From positions 139,001 through 203,000 of the forward strand of contig JAKOVQ010000025.1 in NCBI GenBank assembly GCA_029781975.1: 64,000 bases of DNA. Reading direction: 5' to 3'. Under the pieces are notes generated by a model, which was given only the letters and a program-made list of their open reading frames with translations, was not told the origin of the DNA and searched no databases. The translations under genes were made by a program, and so were the position numbers. Position 1 is the stretch's first letter, and the number at the start of each line of letters is the position of its first letter. Of this stretch, positions 41,690-51,143 are shown piece by piece. The DNA comes from Acidobacteriota bacterium (lineage in GTDB: Bacteria > Acidobacteriota > Thermoanaerobaculia > UBA5066).

Positions 41690-44011
41690 GTGATCGCCGC
41701 CGTCCTCTCCGGCTTCGCCGTCGCCCTCCTCGCCCCGGCGCTCGCGAAGCGGCTGGGCCGGGGCGCGGGCGCCGTCCTGGCGCTCTACCCGGCGGCGCTC
41801 TTTTTCCGCTTCCTCTCCCGCGTCCCCGCCGTCGTCGCGGGGGAGACGCCTTCCGCTTCGCTCCCTTTCGTCCCGGAGCTCGGCATCTCCCTCTCCTTCC
41901 GCCTCGACGGGCTCGCGCTCCTGATGGCCCTCCTCGTGACGGGGATCGGAGCGATCGTCCTCGTCTACGCCGGGACCTACCTGGAGGGACATCCCCGTCG
42001 GGGCCCGCTCCTCGGCCTGCTCGTCGCCTTCCTCTCGGCGATGGCCGGCCTCGTCCTGTGCGACGACCTGCTCGCCCTCTTCGCGTTCTGGGAGGCGACG
42101 AGCATCCTGTCGTACTTCCTGATCGGCTTCGAGCGCGAGGAGGCCGAGGCTCGCGCGGCGGCCCTCCAGGCGCTCCTCGTGACCGGGGGCGGCGGGCTCG
42201 CGCTCCTCGCCGGCTTCGTCCTCCTCGGGCAGGCGGGGGGGACCCTCGAGGTCTCCGCCCTGGCCGCGAACGCCGAGGCGCTGAAGGCGCACCCCCTCTA
42301 CCTCCCCGCGCTCCTCCTCGTCCTCGCCGGCGCGTTCACGAAGTCGGCCCAGGTCCCGTTCCACTTCTGGCTCCCCGGGGCGATGGCCGCGCCGACACCG
42401 GTCTCCGCCTACCTCCACTCGGCGACGATGGTGAAGGCGGGCGTCTTCCTCCTGGCGCGCCTCCACCCGGCGCTGGGGGGGACGCGCGAGTGGGTCTGGG
42501 TCGTCACCTCCGTCGGCGCCGCGACGATGCTCACGGGCGCGCTCCTTTCGGTCGGGCAGAGGGACCTCAAGCGCCTCCTCGCCTTCTCGACCGTCTCGGC
42601 GCTCGGCTCGCTGACGATGCTCGTCGGCGTCGGGACCCCCGCGGCCCTCGGCGCGGCGATGGTCTTCCTCCTCGCCCACGCGCTCTACAAGGCCGCGCTC
42701 TTCCTCGTCGCCGGCATCCTCGACCACGAGGCGGGGACGCGCGACGCGACGCGGCTCGGCGGCCTCCTCCCGCTCCTTCCGGCGACGGGCGTCGCCGCGA
42801 TGGCCGCGGCCTTCTCGATGGCCGGCCTCCCCCCGCTCCTCGGCTTCGTCTCGAAGGAGCTCCTCTACGACGCGGCGCTCCGCGCCTCGCCGCTTCCCTT
42901 CGTCCTCGTCCCCGTCGCCGTCGGCTCGAACATGCTCCTCGTCGCCGTCGCCCTGACCGTCGGCTTCGGGCCGTTCACCGGCCCGCGCGGCGCGACGTCG
43001 AAGCTCCCCCACGAGGCGCCGGTCGCGATGTGGGCCGGCCCCGCGCTCCTCGGGTTCGGGAGCCTCGCGGCGGGCGTCTTCTCGGGGGCGCTCTCCCCGT
43101 TCCTCTCCGCGGCCGCCTCCTCGGCCCTCGGGCACCCGTACGGCGTCAGGCTCGAGCTCTGGCACGGCTTCAGCCTCGTCCTCCTCAAGAGCCTCGTCAC
43201 GCTCGTCGTCGGCGTCGCGCTCTACCGGGGGCGCCACCGCCTCCGGGCCTTCGCGGAGCGCTTCGCGCCTCTCGGCGCCCTCGGGCCGGCGCGCCTCTGG
43301 CGCGCCGGCCTCGCCGGCCTCGTGAGCGTCGCGAAGGGGACGGCGGCGTTCCTCTCGTCGGGCTCCCTCCGCCAGGACGTGAGGGTCGTCGTCGTCGCGG
43401 CCGTCGCCCTCCTCGGGCCCCTCCTCCTCTCCCGGGGCACGTTCGGCGCCGCGGATGCCCTCCCCTCCGTCCGCCCGATCGAGGCGGTCCTCGCGCTCCT
43501 CGTCGTCGCGGGCGCGGTCGGGGCGGTCGTCGCCGGCTCGCGCCTCTCGGCCGTCGTCGGCCTCGGCGTCACCGGCTACGGCATCGCGCTCCTCTTCCTC
43601 GTCTTCGGCGCGCCGGACCTGTCGATGACGCAGTTCGCCGTCGAGACGCTCTCCGTCCTCCTCTTCGTCGCGGTCCTCCGTCGTCTCCCGCGCCTGAGGA
43701 GCCGGTCGGCGCCCCGGTCGCGCGCCGTCGACGCCGCCCTCGCCGCCGCGGTCGGCGCCCTCATGGCCGGCCTCGTCCTCGCGGTCCACGCGGGGCCGCT
43801 CCGCTCCCGCCTCTCGGGCTTCTTCGCCGAGTCGAGCCTGCCGCTCGCGAAGGGGCGGAACGTCGTCAACGTCATCCTCGTCGACTTCCGCGGCCTCGAC
43901 ACGCTCGGGGAGATCACGGTCCTCGCCGTCGCCGCGCTCGGCGTCCTCTCGCTCGTGAGGCTCCGCCTCGCGGCGAAGGGGACGGCCGGCGCGAAGGAGG
44001 GCGGGCGATGA
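41690..44011 (+). CDS. mrpA: Mrp Na+/H+ antiporter subunit A
   Basis: MrpA is a large complex-I-like subunit (related to NuoL) of the Mrp cation/proton antiporter. The 773-residue protein has about 20 membrane helices, the conserved [20 protein letters not shown] block, the proton-channel block [35 protein letters not shown], and the C-terminal MrpA-specific domain with [18 protein letters not shown] and [16 protein letters not shown]. Length is normal. The start GTG at 41690 lacks a strong ribosome-binding site. It is the first gene of a seven-gene operon in which all but one join is a 4-bp overlap. Confidence 0.95.
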   Translation: MIAAVLSGFAVALLAPALAKRLGRGAGAVLALYPAALFFRFLSRVPAVVAGETPSASLPFVPELGISLSFRLDGLALLMALLVTGIGAIVLVYAGTYLEGHPRRGPLLGLLVAFLSAMAGLVLCDDLLALFAFWEATSILSYFLIGFEREEAEARAAALQALLVTGGGGLALLAGFVLLGQAGGTLEVSALAANAEALKAHPLYLPALLLVLAGAFTKSAQVPFHFWLPGAMAAPTPVSAYLHSATMVKAGVFLLARLHPALGGTREWVWVVTSVGAATMLTGALLSVGQRDLKRLLAFSTVSALGSLTMLVGVGTPAALGAAMVFLLAHALYKAALFLVAGILDHEAGTRDATRLGGLLPLLPATGVAAMAAAFSMAGLPPLLGFVSKELLYDAALRASPLPFVLVPVAVGSNMLLVAVALTVGFGPFTGPRGATSKLPHEAPVAMWAGPALLGFGSLAAGVFSGALSPFLSAAASSALGHPYGVRLELWHGFSLVLLKSLVTLVVGVALYRGRHRLRAFAERFAPLGALGPARLWRAGLAGLVSVAKGTAAFLSSGSLRQDVRVVVVAAVALLGPLLLSRGTFGAADALPSVRPIEAVLALLVVAGAVGAVVAGSRLSAVVGLGVTGYGIALLFLVFGAPDLSMTQFAVETLSVLLFVAVLRRLPRLRSRSAPRSRAVDAALAAAVGALMAGLVLAVHAGPLRSRLSGFFAESSLPLAKGRNVVNVILVDFRGLDTLGEITVLAVAALGVLSLVRLRLAAKGTAGAKEGGR

Positions 44012-44424
44012 GGTCCGTCATCCTCTCCGCGGCGGCGCGCCTCCTCTTCCCGCTCCTCCTCCTCTTCTCCGTCTTCCTCCTCTTCCGCGGGCACAACGAC
44101 CCGGGCGGCGGCTTCGTCGGCGGCCTCGTCGCCGCGACGGCCTACGCCCTCCTCTCGCTGACCGGGGGCGTTTCCTCCGCCCGCCGCGTCCTCCCCGCGC
44201 GGCCGGAGGTCCTCGTCGGGACGGGCCTCCTCCTCGCGCTCGGGAGCGGCCTCCCCTCGCTCGCCGCGGGGCGCCCCTTCATGACGGGCCTCTGGGCCGG
44301 CTTCGCGCTCCCGGTGGTCGGAAAGCCCGGGACGCCCGTCCTCTTCGACACGGGCGTCTACGTGACCGTCCTCGGGATCGTCCTCCTGATCCTCTTCACG
44401 CTCCAGGAGGAGGACGAGGCGTGA
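44008..44424 (+). CDS. mrpB: Mrp antiporter subunit B
   Basis: The 138-residue four-helix protein has the MrpB hallmark [18 protein letters not shown] and a final [17 protein letters not shown]. The ATG overlaps the mrpA stop by 4 bp (ATGA). Confidence 0.95.
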   Translation: MRSVILSAAARLLFPLLLLFSVFLLFRGHNDPGGGFVGGLVAATAYALLSLTGGVSSARRVLPARPEVLVGTGLLLALGSGLPSLAAGRPFMTGLWAGFALPVVGKPGTPVLFDTGVYVTVLGIVLLILFTLQEEDEA

Positions 44425-44768
44425 CGGTCCTCCTCGCGCTCGCGATCGGCGTCCTCTACGCCGCCGGGACGTACCTCCTCCTCCGGCGGAGCGCCGTGCG
44501 GGTCGTCTTCGGCCTCGCCCTCCTCGGCCACGCCGCGAACCTCCTCGTCTTCACGGCCGGGCGCCTCGTCCGCGAGGGGCCGCCCATCGTCCCGCCGGGC
44601 GCCCTCGCGCCGCCGACCCCGTCCGCCGACCCCCTCCCGCAGGCGCTCGTCCTGACGGCGATCGTCATCGGCTTCGGCGTCCAGGCGTTCGCCCTCGTCC
44701 TCCTCAGGCGCGCCTGCCAGGAGGCCGGGACCGACGACGTCGACGCGATGCGGGAGGAGCGGCCGTGA
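44421..44768 (+). CDS. mrpC: Mrp antiporter subunit C (NuoK-like)
   Basis: The 115-residue, three-helix NuoK-like subunit has [16 protein letters not shown] and [20 protein letters not shown], the MrpC signature. The GTG start overlaps mrpB by 4 bp. Confidence 0.94.
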   Translation: MTVLLALAIGVLYAAGTYLLLRRSAVRVVFGLALLGHAANLLVFTAGRLVREGPPIVPPGALAPPTPSADPLPQALVLTAIVIGFGVQAFALVLLRRACQEAGTDDVDAMREERP

Positions 44769-46270
44769 ACGTCCTCCTCGTCCTCCCGCTCCTCGTCCCG
44801 CTCGCCACCGCCGTCGCCGGGATCCTCCTCCTCCGCGTGCCGCGCGCGGCGCGCGCTGCGAGCGCCCTCGGCGCCGCGGGCCTCCTCGCCGCCTCGATCG
44901 CGCTCCTCTCGGCGACGCTCGACGGGACGATCCTCGTCACGCAGGCCGGGGCCTGGCCGGCGCCCTTCGGCATCACCCTCGTCGCGGACCGGTTCGCGGC
45001 CGCCATGGTCGTCGTCGGCGCGGTCCTCCTCGCCGCCGTCGTCGCCTCCTCCGTGCGGGGCCTCGACGCGGCGCGGGAGAGGGCGGGCTTCCACCCGCTC
45101 GTCCACGCCCTCGCGATGGGGGTCTCGGGCGCCTTCCTGACGGGCGACCTCTTCAACCTCTACGTCTGGTTCGAGGTCATGCTCATGTCGTCGTTCGTCC
45201 TCGTCTCCCTCGGGGGCGAGCGCGAGCAGCTGACCGGAGGTCTTCGCTACGTCGTCCTGAACCTCGTCTCCTCGGCCCTCTTCCTCGCCGGCGCCGGTCT
45301 CCTCTACGGCACCGTGGGGACGCTCAACATGGCCGACGCCGCCGTCGCCCTCCGCGCCATGCCGGCGCAGGGGACGACGAGCGTCGTGGCGGCGCTCTTC
45401 CTCCTCGCCTTCGGGATCAAGGCGGCCGCCTTCCCGCTCTTCTTCTGGCTTCCCGCCTCGTACCACACGCCGCCGATGCCGATCGCGGCCCTCTTCGCCG
45501 GGCTCCTGACGAAGGTCGGCGTCTACGCCCTCGTGCGGACCGGGACGCTCGTCTTCGACCGGGACCGCGCGTTCACCGACCCGCTCCTCCTCGCCGTCGC
45601 GGCGCTCACGATGGTGACGGGCGTCCTCGGCGCGATGGCGCAGACGGACGTGAGGAAGGTCCTCTCCTTCCACATCGTCAGCCAGATCGGCTACATGCTC
45701 ATGGGCCTCGGCCTCGGGACGCGCCTCGCCCTCGCCGGGACGGTCTTCTACGTCCTCCACCACATCGTCGTGAAGGGGAACCTCTTCCTCGTCGCGGGCG
45801 TGATCCGCCGCGTCGGCGGGAGCTTCTCGCTCGACCGCCTCGGCGGCCTCCTCACCCGCTCGCCGCTCCTCGCGGCGGCCTTCCTCGTCCCGGCCCTCTC
45901 GCTCGCGGGGCTTCCGCCCCTCTCCGGCTTCTGGGCGAAGTACCTCCTCGTTCGCGCGGGGCTCGAGGCGGGGCACGGGGCGATCGTCGGCGTCGCCCTC
46001 GCGGTCAGCCTCCTGACGCTCTTCTCGATGACGAAGATCTGGGCGGAGGCCTTCTGGAAGCCGGCGCCGGAGGGGTCCGACCCCGCGCCGCTCGGCGCCG
46101 GGGAGCGCCTCTCGCTCCTCGGGCCGGTCCTCGCGCTCGGCGCGGTCACGGTCGCGATCGGCCTCGGGGCGGGGGTCCTCTTCCGCTTCGCCGACGCGGC
46201 CGCGGCGCAGCTCCTCGAGCCGGGGCTCTACGTCCGCGCCGTCCTCGGCGCCCGCGGCGGGGGGGGCTGA
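44765..46270 (+). CDS. mrpD: Mrp antiporter subunit D (NuoN/M-like)
   Basis: The 501-residue, 14-helix subunit is homologous to NuoM/NuoN and should form a second proton path with MrpA. Key blocks are [18 protein letters not shown] (with the conserved Glu), [38 protein letters not shown] and [12 protein letters not shown]. The GTG start at 44765 overlaps mrpC by 4 bp. Confidence 0.95.
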   Translation: MNVLLVLPLLVPLATAVAGILLLRVPRAARAASALGAAGLLAASIALLSATLDGTILVTQAGAWPAPFGITLVADRFAAAMVVVGAVLLAAVVASSVRGLDAARERAGFHPLVHALAMGVSGAFLTGDLFNLYVWFEVMLMSSFVLVSLGGEREQLTGGLRYVVLNLVSSALFLAGAGLLYGTVGTLNMADAAVALRAMPAQGTTSVVAALFLLAFGIKAAAFPLFFWLPASYHTPPMPIAALFAGLLTKVGVYALVRTGTLVFDRDRAFTDPLLLAVAALTMVTGVLGAMAQTDVRKVLSFHIVSQIGYMLMGLGLGTRLALAGTVFYVLHHIVVKGNLFLVAGVIRRVGGSFSLDRLGGLLTRSPLLAAAFLVPALSLAGLPPLSGFWAKYLLVRAGLEAGHGAIVGVALAVSLLTLFSMTKIWAEAFWKPAPEGSDPAPLGAGERLSLLGPVLALGAVTVAIGLGAGVLFRFADAAAAQLLEPGLYVRAVLGARGGGG

Positions 46271-46273
46271 CGC

Positions 46274-46741
46274 GTGCCGGGAGTCCTCGTCGTCCTCGCG
46301 CTCGCGTGGGTCGCCGTCACAGGAGAGGTCTCCCTCGGGAACCTCCTCGAGGGGGCGGTGCTGTCGGCCCTCCTCCTCGTCCTGCTGCGCCGGCCGCCCC
46401 GGCGCGCCCTCCGGCTCGGGCGGGTGCCGAAGGCCCTCGGGCTCCTCCTCTACTTCCTCAGGGAGCTCCTCCTCGCGAACGCCGTCGTCGCCCGGACCAT
46501 CCTCTCGGCGCGGCCGTCCCTCGCGCCCGGCGTCGTCGCCGTCCCGCTCGACCTGACGAGCGACGCGGGGATCGCGACGCTCGCGAACCTGATCTCCCTG
46601 ACGCCCGGGACGCTGAGCCTCGACGTCTCGGAGGACCGCAGGACGCTCTTCGTCCACGCCCTCCACGTGTCGGACCCCGAGGCCTTCCGCCGGGAGGTCA
46701 AGGAGGGGTTCGAGAGGCGGGTGAAGGAGGTCTTCGAGTGA
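46274..46741 (+). CDS. mrpE: Mrp antiporter subunit E
   Basis: The 155-residue membrane protein has the MrpE pattern: LLYFLRELLLANAVVARTIL, then VVAVPLDLTSDAGIATLANL, ISLTPGTLSLDVSEDRRTLF and HALHV. It starts at GTG 46274, 3 bp after mrpD, the only non-overlapping join in the operon. Confidence 0.93.
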   Translation: MPGVLVVLALAWVAVTGEVSLGNLLEGAVLSALLLVLLRRPPRRALRLGRVPKALGLLLYFLRELLLANAVVARTILSARPSLAPGVVAVPLDLTSDAGIATLANLISLTPGTLSLDVSEDRRTLFVHALHVSDPEAFRREVKEGFERRVKEVFE

Positions 46742-47007
46742 CGCTCCTCTCCTCGCTCGCCCTCCACGTCGGGCTGCCGGTCCTCGGCCTCGCGCTCCTG
46801 CTGACGCTCGTCCGCCTCGCGAAGGGACCGACGATCGCCGACCGCGTCGTCGCCCTCGACCTCCTCGGGACGCTCGGCATCAGCGTCGTCGGCGTCGTGG
46901 CCGTCGCGGCGCGGAACGCCGTCTACCTCGACGTCGCGATCGTCCTCGCCCTCCTCTCCTTCCTCGGGACGGTCGCCTTCGCCGCCTACCTGGAGCGGAG
47001 CCGGTGA
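46738..47007 (+). CDS. mrpF: Mrp antiporter subunit F
   Basis: The 89-residue, three-helix protein has the MrpF core RLAKGPTIADRVVALDLLGT and YLDVAIVLALLSFLGTVAFA. It begins at GTG 46738 with a 4-bp overlap to mrpE. A longer frame here starts at 46306 but lies within mrpE and is not real. Confidence 0.93.
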   Translation: MTLLSSLALHVGLPVLGLALLLTLVRLAKGPTIADRVVALDLLGTLGISVVGVVAVAARNAVYLDVAIVLALLSFLGTVAFAAYLERSR

Positions 47008-47360
47008 GCCTCCGCGACCTCCTCGCCGCCGCGCTCCTCCTCGCCGGGGTCCTGACGGCCCTCCTCGCCGCGATCGGCCTCCTCCGGATGCCGGACGTCT
47101 ACACCCGGATGTCGGCGTCGTCGAAGGCGGTGACGCTCGCGAAGATGTGCGTCTTCCTCGCGCTCGCCCTCGAGTTCGGCGCGCTCGGCGTGACGACGCG
47201 GGCGCTCGCGGCGGTCGCCTTCGTCTTCCTGACCGCCCCCCTCGCCGCGCACGCCATCGGCCGCGCCGCCGTCGCCCTCGGGGTCCCGTTCGCCCCCGGG
47301 ACGATGCCGAACGAGATGCCGCCCCGGGAGCCCGCCTCGGCGGAGGACGCCGACCCGTGA
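47004..47360 (+). CDS. mrpG: Mrp antiporter subunit G
   Basis: The 118-residue, three-helix protein has the MrpG/PhaG signature GLLRMPDVYTRMSASSKAVT and FVFLTAPLAAHAIGRAA. GTG 47004 overlaps mrpF by 4 bp and closes the complete mrpABCDEFG set. Confidence 0.94.
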   Translation: MSLRDLLAAALLLAGVLTALLAAIGLLRMPDVYTRMSASSKAVTLAKMCVFLALALEFGALGVTTRALAAVAFVFLTAPLAAHAIGRAAVALGVPFAPGTMPNEMPPREPASAEDADP

Positions 47361-47404
47361 GCGCGGGCTCCCTCGACCGGCCGGGTGCCACAATCCGGTC
47401 TCCG

Positions 47405-48907
47405 ATGAAGCGCCCCCTCCTCCGCCCCTTCCCGGGGCGGCTCTCCGCCCTCGTCGCCCCGCTCCTCCTCGCCCCGGCGGTGCTGGCCGCCGAGGGCCTC
47501 CCGGCGGACGGAGAGCCGCTCCCGATCCCGCTCGAGGCCTACGACGGCGAGGCGGGGATGACCCTCTGGCAGGTCCTCGTCCACCGCGTGCACGAGGACC
47601 CGGTCAACCTCGTGGCGACCGCCGTCTTCCTCCTCGCGATCGTCCACACCTTCGCCGCGGCGCGGATCACGGCGGCGGCGCACCGCCTCCAGCACCGGAT
47701 CGAGAAGGAGACCGGCCGGCCGGGGCACAGCTTCGGCGTCGAGATGCTCCACTTCCTGGGGGAGGTGGAGGCGGTCTTCGGCATCTGGGCGATCCCGCTC
47801 CTCCTGGCGGCCGCCGCGATGAAGGGCTGGCGTCCCGTGGAGGACTACGTCGCGCACGTCCACTTCACCGAGCCGATGTTCGTCGTCGTCATCATGGCGA
47901 TCGCCTCGACGCGGCCGGTGCTCGCGTTCGCGGAGCGGTGCCTGGGCGCGGTCGCCTCCCTCGGCGGCGGGACGCCCCTCGCCTGGTGGGCCGCGATCCT
48001 GACGATCGGCCCGCTCCTCGGCTCGTTCATCACGGAGCCGGCGGCGATGACGATCTGCGCGCTCCTCCTCGCCCGGCACCTCTTCGAGCTCGACCCCTCG
48101 CCGCGCCTGAGGTACGGGACGCTCGGCCTCCTCTTCGTGAACGTCTCCGTCGGCGGGACGCTGACCCACTTCGCCGCGCCCCCCGTCCTGATGGTCGCCA
48201 CCAAGTACGGCTGGGGCCTCACGTTCATGCTGCGGAGCTTCGGCTGGAAGGCGGCGATCGCGATCCTCGTCGCGACGGCGGCCTACGCCGCCTTCTTCCG
48301 GAAGGAGTTCTCCGTCCTCGCGGGGCGGAGGCAGGCGCGCCTCGCGGACCCCGCCGAGCGCCCCTCGGAGCGCTCGGTCCCGGGCTGGATCGTCGTCGCG
48401 CACCTCCTCTTCCTCGGCTGGACGGTCTTCACGGCGCACACGCCGGCGCTCTTCGTCGCCGGGTTCCTCTACTTCCTCGCCTTCACGCAGGCGACGGCGC
48501 CGCACCAGAACCCGGTGAACCTGAGGCCCCCGCTCCTCGTCGGCTTCTTCCTCGCGGGCCTCGTCCTCCACGGGACTCTCCAGCAGTGGTGGATCGCGCC
48601 CGTCCTCGCCCGCCTCGAGGAGCTTCCGCTCTTCCTCGGCGCGACGGTCCTGACGGCGTTCAACGACAACGCCGCCATCACCTACCTCGCCTCGCTCGTC
48701 CCCGGGTTCACGCCCGAGCTGAAGTACGCCGTCGTCGCGGGCGCGGTGGCGGGGGGCGGGCTGACCGTCATCGCGAATGCCCCGAACCCCGCGGGGCAGT
48801 CGCTCCTCTCCCGCTACTTCCCGGACGGCGTCGTGCCGGCGCGCCTGTTCCTCGGGGCGCTCCTGCCGACGGTGCTCGTCGCCCTGGCCTTCCTCCTCCT
48901 CCCCTGA
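47405..48907 (+). CDS. Putative Na+/H+ antiporter (DUF1504 family)
   Basis: The 500-residue protein has a signal-like first segment and about 12 membrane helices. Conserved-looking stretches are LTIGPLLGSFITEPAAMTIC, GGTLTHFAAPPVLMVA, TVLTAFNDNAAITYLASLVP and VIANAPNPAG, typical of the putative Na+/H+ antiporter family related to arsenite-permease/NhaD folds. It lies 44 bp after mrpG in the same direction, which adds a second sodium exporter to the island. Its stop TGA abuts the stop of the convergent GT81-like gene with no gap. Confidence 0.82.
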   Translation: MKRPLLRPFPGRLSALVAPLLLAPAVLAAEGLPADGEPLPIPLEAYDGEAGMTLWQVLVHRVHEDPVNLVATAVFLLAIVHTFAAARITAAAHRLQHRIEKETGRPGHSFGVEMLHFLGEVEAVFGIWAIPLLLAAAAMKGWRPVEDYVAHVHFTEPMFVVVIMAIASTRPVLAFAERCLGAVASLGGGTPLAWWAAILTIGPLLGSFITEPAAMTICALLLARHLFELDPSPRLRYGTLGLLFVNVSVGGTLTHFAAPPVLMVATKYGWGLTFMLRSFGWKAAIAILVATAAYAAFFRKEFSVLAGRRQARLADPAERPSERSVPGWIVVAHLLFLGWTVFTAHTPALFVAGFLYFLAFTQATAPHQNPVNLRPPLLVGFFLAGLVLHGTLQQWWIAPVLARLEELPLFLGATVLTAFNDNAAITYLASLVPGFTPELKYAVVAGAVAGGGLTVIANAPNPAGQSLLSRYFPDGVVPARLFLGALLPTVLVALAFLLLP

Positions 48908-50128
48908 TCAGCCGTCGAGGATCCCTCCCTCCGTCTGGACCGCCTCGAGGAGGAGGTCGCCGGCGTCGGGCACGGCTGAGAGGACGCGGGCCCAGTTCGG
49001 GATGAGCGGCGCCCCGAAGGGGTCCTGGAGGAACTGCTCGACGCCCGAGCGGAGCGCCACGGCGAAGGTGGCGACGGCCATCTCCTCCTCGTGCCGGGGG
49101 AACGTCAGGCCGTTGATCTTGGCGACGGCGTAGTAGGCGCCGACGGCGTCCTCGGCGCGGCGCTGGTAGGACGCCAGGAGCGACTTGAGCCCCCCCTCGG
49201 AGAGGACGACGTCGGCGGCGGCGAGCGTCCGGAGGAGGTGCTTGGCGATGTCGGAGGCCATCCGGTGGAGCCCCTGGGCCGGGTCGTCGGGAGAGAGCGC
49301 CTGGTGCTTGTGGTCGTAGCGGTCGGCGATGTCGCTCTGGCAGATGCGGCGGGGCGAGCGGTGGCGGAAGACCTCGGAGAGGACGCCGACCTCGAGGCCC
49401 CAGTCGGCCGGGACGCGCAGGTGAAGGGAGAGCTCGCGGGCGAGCGCGAACTCCCCGGCGAGCGGGTAACGGAAGGACGACAGGAACTCGAGGTAGGGGT
49501 GCGTCCCGAGGAGGGCGCGGAGCGACTGGAGGAGCGGCGCGACGAAGAGGCGGGCGACCCGCCCGTTCAGCCGGTCGGTGTAGCGGGCGTAGAAGCCCTT
49601 GCAGAAGTCGAAGTTGAGGATCGGGTCGGTGACCGGGTAGAGGAGGCGCGCGAGCATCGCCCGGTCGTAGTCGAGGACGTCGCCGTCGTGGAGGGCGATG
49701 TACTCGATGTTCCCCTGGGCGAGGAGGTAGCCGAACGCGATCCAGCAGGCACGCCCCTTGCCGCGCTCGCCCAGGTGGAGGTCGGCCGCCTCGAGCCTGG
49801 CGAGGAGGTTGACGACGCCCGGGCCGTCGTTCCAGAGCACGACGGTTCGCCGCTTGAGCCGCTTGAAGTAGCCGAGCGCGAAGCGGTAGCCCTCCTCGTC
49901 CGCCCGGTCGAGGGAGATCAGGACGGTGTCCAGGTAGGGGACCTGGGAGATCTCGTCGCAGATCCGCAGGAGCGCCGGGCGCTCGAGCTCGCTGATGAGG
50001 CACGGGATCAGGAGCGCGGCCTTGCTCCGCCGCGTCGCCCGGGTGATCGACTCCTCGAGCTCGACGAGCGGCCGCTCCCCCAGCCGCTGGAGCGTGGTGA
50101 TGGCGCCGGTCTGGTGGAAGTCGCTCAT
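48908..50128 (-). CDS. GT81-like glucosyl-3-phosphoglycerate synthase
   Basis: The 406-residue glycosyltransferase opens with FHQTGAITTLQRLG and a GT-A core ALLIPCLISELERPALLRIC, as in GpgS-type synthases. It has the DxD site ALHDGDVLDYD and a later WGLEVGVLSEVFRH block. GpgS transfers glucose from a nucleotide sugar to 3-phosphoglycerate, the first step to glucosylglycerate. A matching phosphatase lies at 38856-39629. ATG 50128 is preceded by GGAGGTGG. The donor sugar (glucose or mannose) is not settled by sequence. Confidence 0.8.
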   Translation of the reverse strand: MSDFHQTGAITTLQRLGERPLVELEESITRATRRSKAALLIPCLISELERPALLRICDEISQVPYLDTVLISLDRADEEGYRFALGYFKRLKRRTVVLWNDGPGVVNLLARLEAADLHLGERGKGRACWIAFGYLLAQGNIEYIALHDGDVLDYDRAMLARLLYPVTDPILNFDFCKGFYARYTDRLNGRVARLFVAPLLQSLRALLGTHPYLEFLSSFRYPLAGEFALARELSLHLRVPADWGLEVGVLSEVFRHRSPRRICQSDIADRYDHKHQALSPDDPAQGLHRMASDIAKHLLRTLAAADVVLSEGGLKSLLASYQRRAEDAVGAYYAVAKINGLTFPRHEEEMAVATFAVALRSGVEQFLQDPFGAPLIPNWARVLSAVPDAGDLLLEAVQTEGGILDG

Positions 50129-50181
50129 GGGACCACCTCCGGCCCCACTCTACCGTCCCGGGCGGCCCCGGGGAACCCGCG

Positions 50182-50598
50182 TCAGGCGGGCGAGGCGCAG
50201 GCCGCGACGACGCGCCCGAGCGCCGCGGCGACCTGGGCGCCGACCTCGGCGAGCTCGGGCTTGCCGACGAGGGCCATCACGCTCCGCGGGTCCATCGCCC
50301 GGACGACGGTCCGGCCGTCCTCCACGGAGACGGTCACGTTGCACGGCAGGAGGACGCCGACGTCGGGGGCGGCCGAGAGCGACCGGTGGGCCGACGGCGG
50401 GTGGCAGGCCCCGAGGATGAGGTAGGGCGGTCCGTCGACGTCGAGCTTCTTCTTGAGCGTCGCCGAGACGTCGATCTCGGTGAGGACCCCGAAGCCCTCC
50501 TTCGCGAGGGCCTCCCGGGCGCGGGCGACCGCCTCCGCGAAGGGGAGCGGCGAGACCGTCTGGATGGCGACGGCGGAGGGGGCGAGGGGGGTGCTCAT
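50182..50598 (-). CDS. DUF302 family protein
   Basis: The 138-residue protein has the DUF302 pattern: FAEAVARAREALAKEGFGVL, then TEIDVSATLKKKLDVDGPPY, ILGACHPPSAHRSL and VGVLLPCNVTVSV. The two Cys could bind metal or act in redox. Its role is unknown, but DUF302 genes often sit with metal or redox regulators as here. ATG 50598 is followed by a normal-length product. A hairpin 85 bp upstream separates it from the FmdB-type gene. Confidence 0.85.
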   Translation of the reverse strand: MSTPLAPSAVAIQTVSPLPFAEAVARAREALAKEGFGVLTEIDVSATLKKKLDVDGPPYLILGACHPPSAHRSLSAAPDVGVLLPCNVTVSVEDGRTVVRAMDPRSVMALVGKPELAEVGAQVAAALGRVVAACASPA

Positions 50599-50682
50599 GG
50601 GCGGGTCCTCCGGGAGGCCGGGGACGCGGCGACGGGCCGCGGCCGGCGGGTGGCGGGAGGGAGGGGGAGCGATGGGCGGAAG

Positions 50683-50699
50683 GGGGCCCGACGGGCCCC
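50683..50699 (-). terminator. GC-rich hairpin after the FmdB-type gene
   Basis: GGGGCCC-GAC-GGGCCCC is a 7-bp perfect stem with a 3-nt loop, 11 nt beyond the FmdB-type stop on the minus strand. It has no T-tract. It most likely ends the arsR-FmdB transcript. Read on the minus strand it also has SECIS-like spacing to the FmdB TGA (see findings). Confidence 0.5.
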
Positions 50700-50710
50700 G
50701 GTCACGCCGC

Positions 50711-50926
50711 TCACGTGAAGCCGCGCGACCCGCCGCCGCAGCTCCCCCCGCCGGACCCTCTCGAGCCCGAGCCGGAGGGGCTGGAGGTGGCGAACGCGGC
50801 CAGCTGCCGCTTCACGTCCTCCGAGCCGCAGGCGGGGCAGGCGACCCCGTCGTCGGCGTCGGAGAAGCTGCGGAACTCCTCGAAGCGGTCGTCGCACGAC
50901 GCGCAGCGGTACTCGTAGAGAGGCAT
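50711..50926 (-). CDS. FmdB-family zinc ribbon protein
   Basis: The 71-residue protein has the FmdB start MPLYEYRCASCDDRFE and the second zinc pair CPACGSEDV, so a zinc ribbon of two CxxC knuckles (Cys8/Cys11, then 30/33). A Gly/Ser tail ends in GGSCGGGSRGFT. The ATG lies 4 bp after the stop of the zinc-ribbon gene at 50931-51143. FmdB-like proteins are often called regulators, but the function is unclear. The final TGA is preceded by ACG, as in the two genes upstream. Confidence 0.85.
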   Translation of the reverse strand: MPLYEYRCASCDDRFEEFRSFSDADDGVACPACGSEDVKRQLAAFATSSPSGSGSRGSGGGSCGGGSRGFT

Positions 50927-50930
50927 CGGG

Positions 50931-51143
50931 TCAGTCTCCGCACCCGCCGGAGATCCGCATCCAGACCTCGGAGGGGATCCCGTCGGGGTAGATGTCGTCG
51001 GTCAGGTACATCTGCCAGCAGCTCGGGCACCGCCAGAGCAGCCGGCCTCACGTGGGGACCGGCTCGACGGTCTCCCCGCAGCGGCGGCAGGCGCCGGCGG
51101 GGCGGTCGGGCTCGGTCTCCTTCGGCGTCGGGACGTTCCTCAT
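50931..51143 (-). CDS. Zinc-ribbon protein with in-frame TGA, candidate selenoprotein
   Basis: From ATG 51143 the frame reads 31 codons to TGA (51048-51050), then stays open for 38 more codons to TGA at 50931. The downstream half looks like real protein (LLWRCPSCWQMYL, DGIPSEVWMRISGGCGD). The two halves supply matching zinc knuckles (CRRC at 19-22, CPSC at 39-42), and the gap to the FmdB ATG is only 4 bp. A hairpin with a GGU loop lies 16 nt past the TGA, as bacterial SECIS elements require. If read as selenocysteine, Sec is residue 32 (VPT-U-GRLL) of a 70-residue protein. A nonsense-mutated pseudogene is the main alternative. No selA/B/C/D gene is in the window. Confidence 0.5.
51018..51042 (-). 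promoter_or_regulatory. SECIS-like hairpin downstream of the in-frame TGA
   Basis: Read on the minus strand, GC-U-GCUC-U-GGC pairs with GCC-C-GAGC-U-GC around a GGU loop (51029-51031). The stem has one U-U and one U-C mismatch. The loop begins 17 nt after the TGA and carries G in its first two positions, matching the bacterial SECIS model (loop about 16-37 nt past UGA). Confidence 0.4.

Noticed and set aside
41648-43789. 713-codon minus-strand frame opposite mrpA
   Set aside because: The plus-strand MrpA is unmistakable; the antisense frame is Glu/Arg/Asp-rich noise.
46306-47007. Long frame covering mrpE and mrpF as one protein
   Set aside because: Its first part is an out-of-frame reading of mrpE; only the part from GTG 46738 encodes MrpF.
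50711-50713. FmdB-type TGA as a third selenocysteine codon
   Set aside because: Only two codons follow before another TGA, the product is already a complete FmdB-length protein, and the nearby hairpin is better explained as a terminator.
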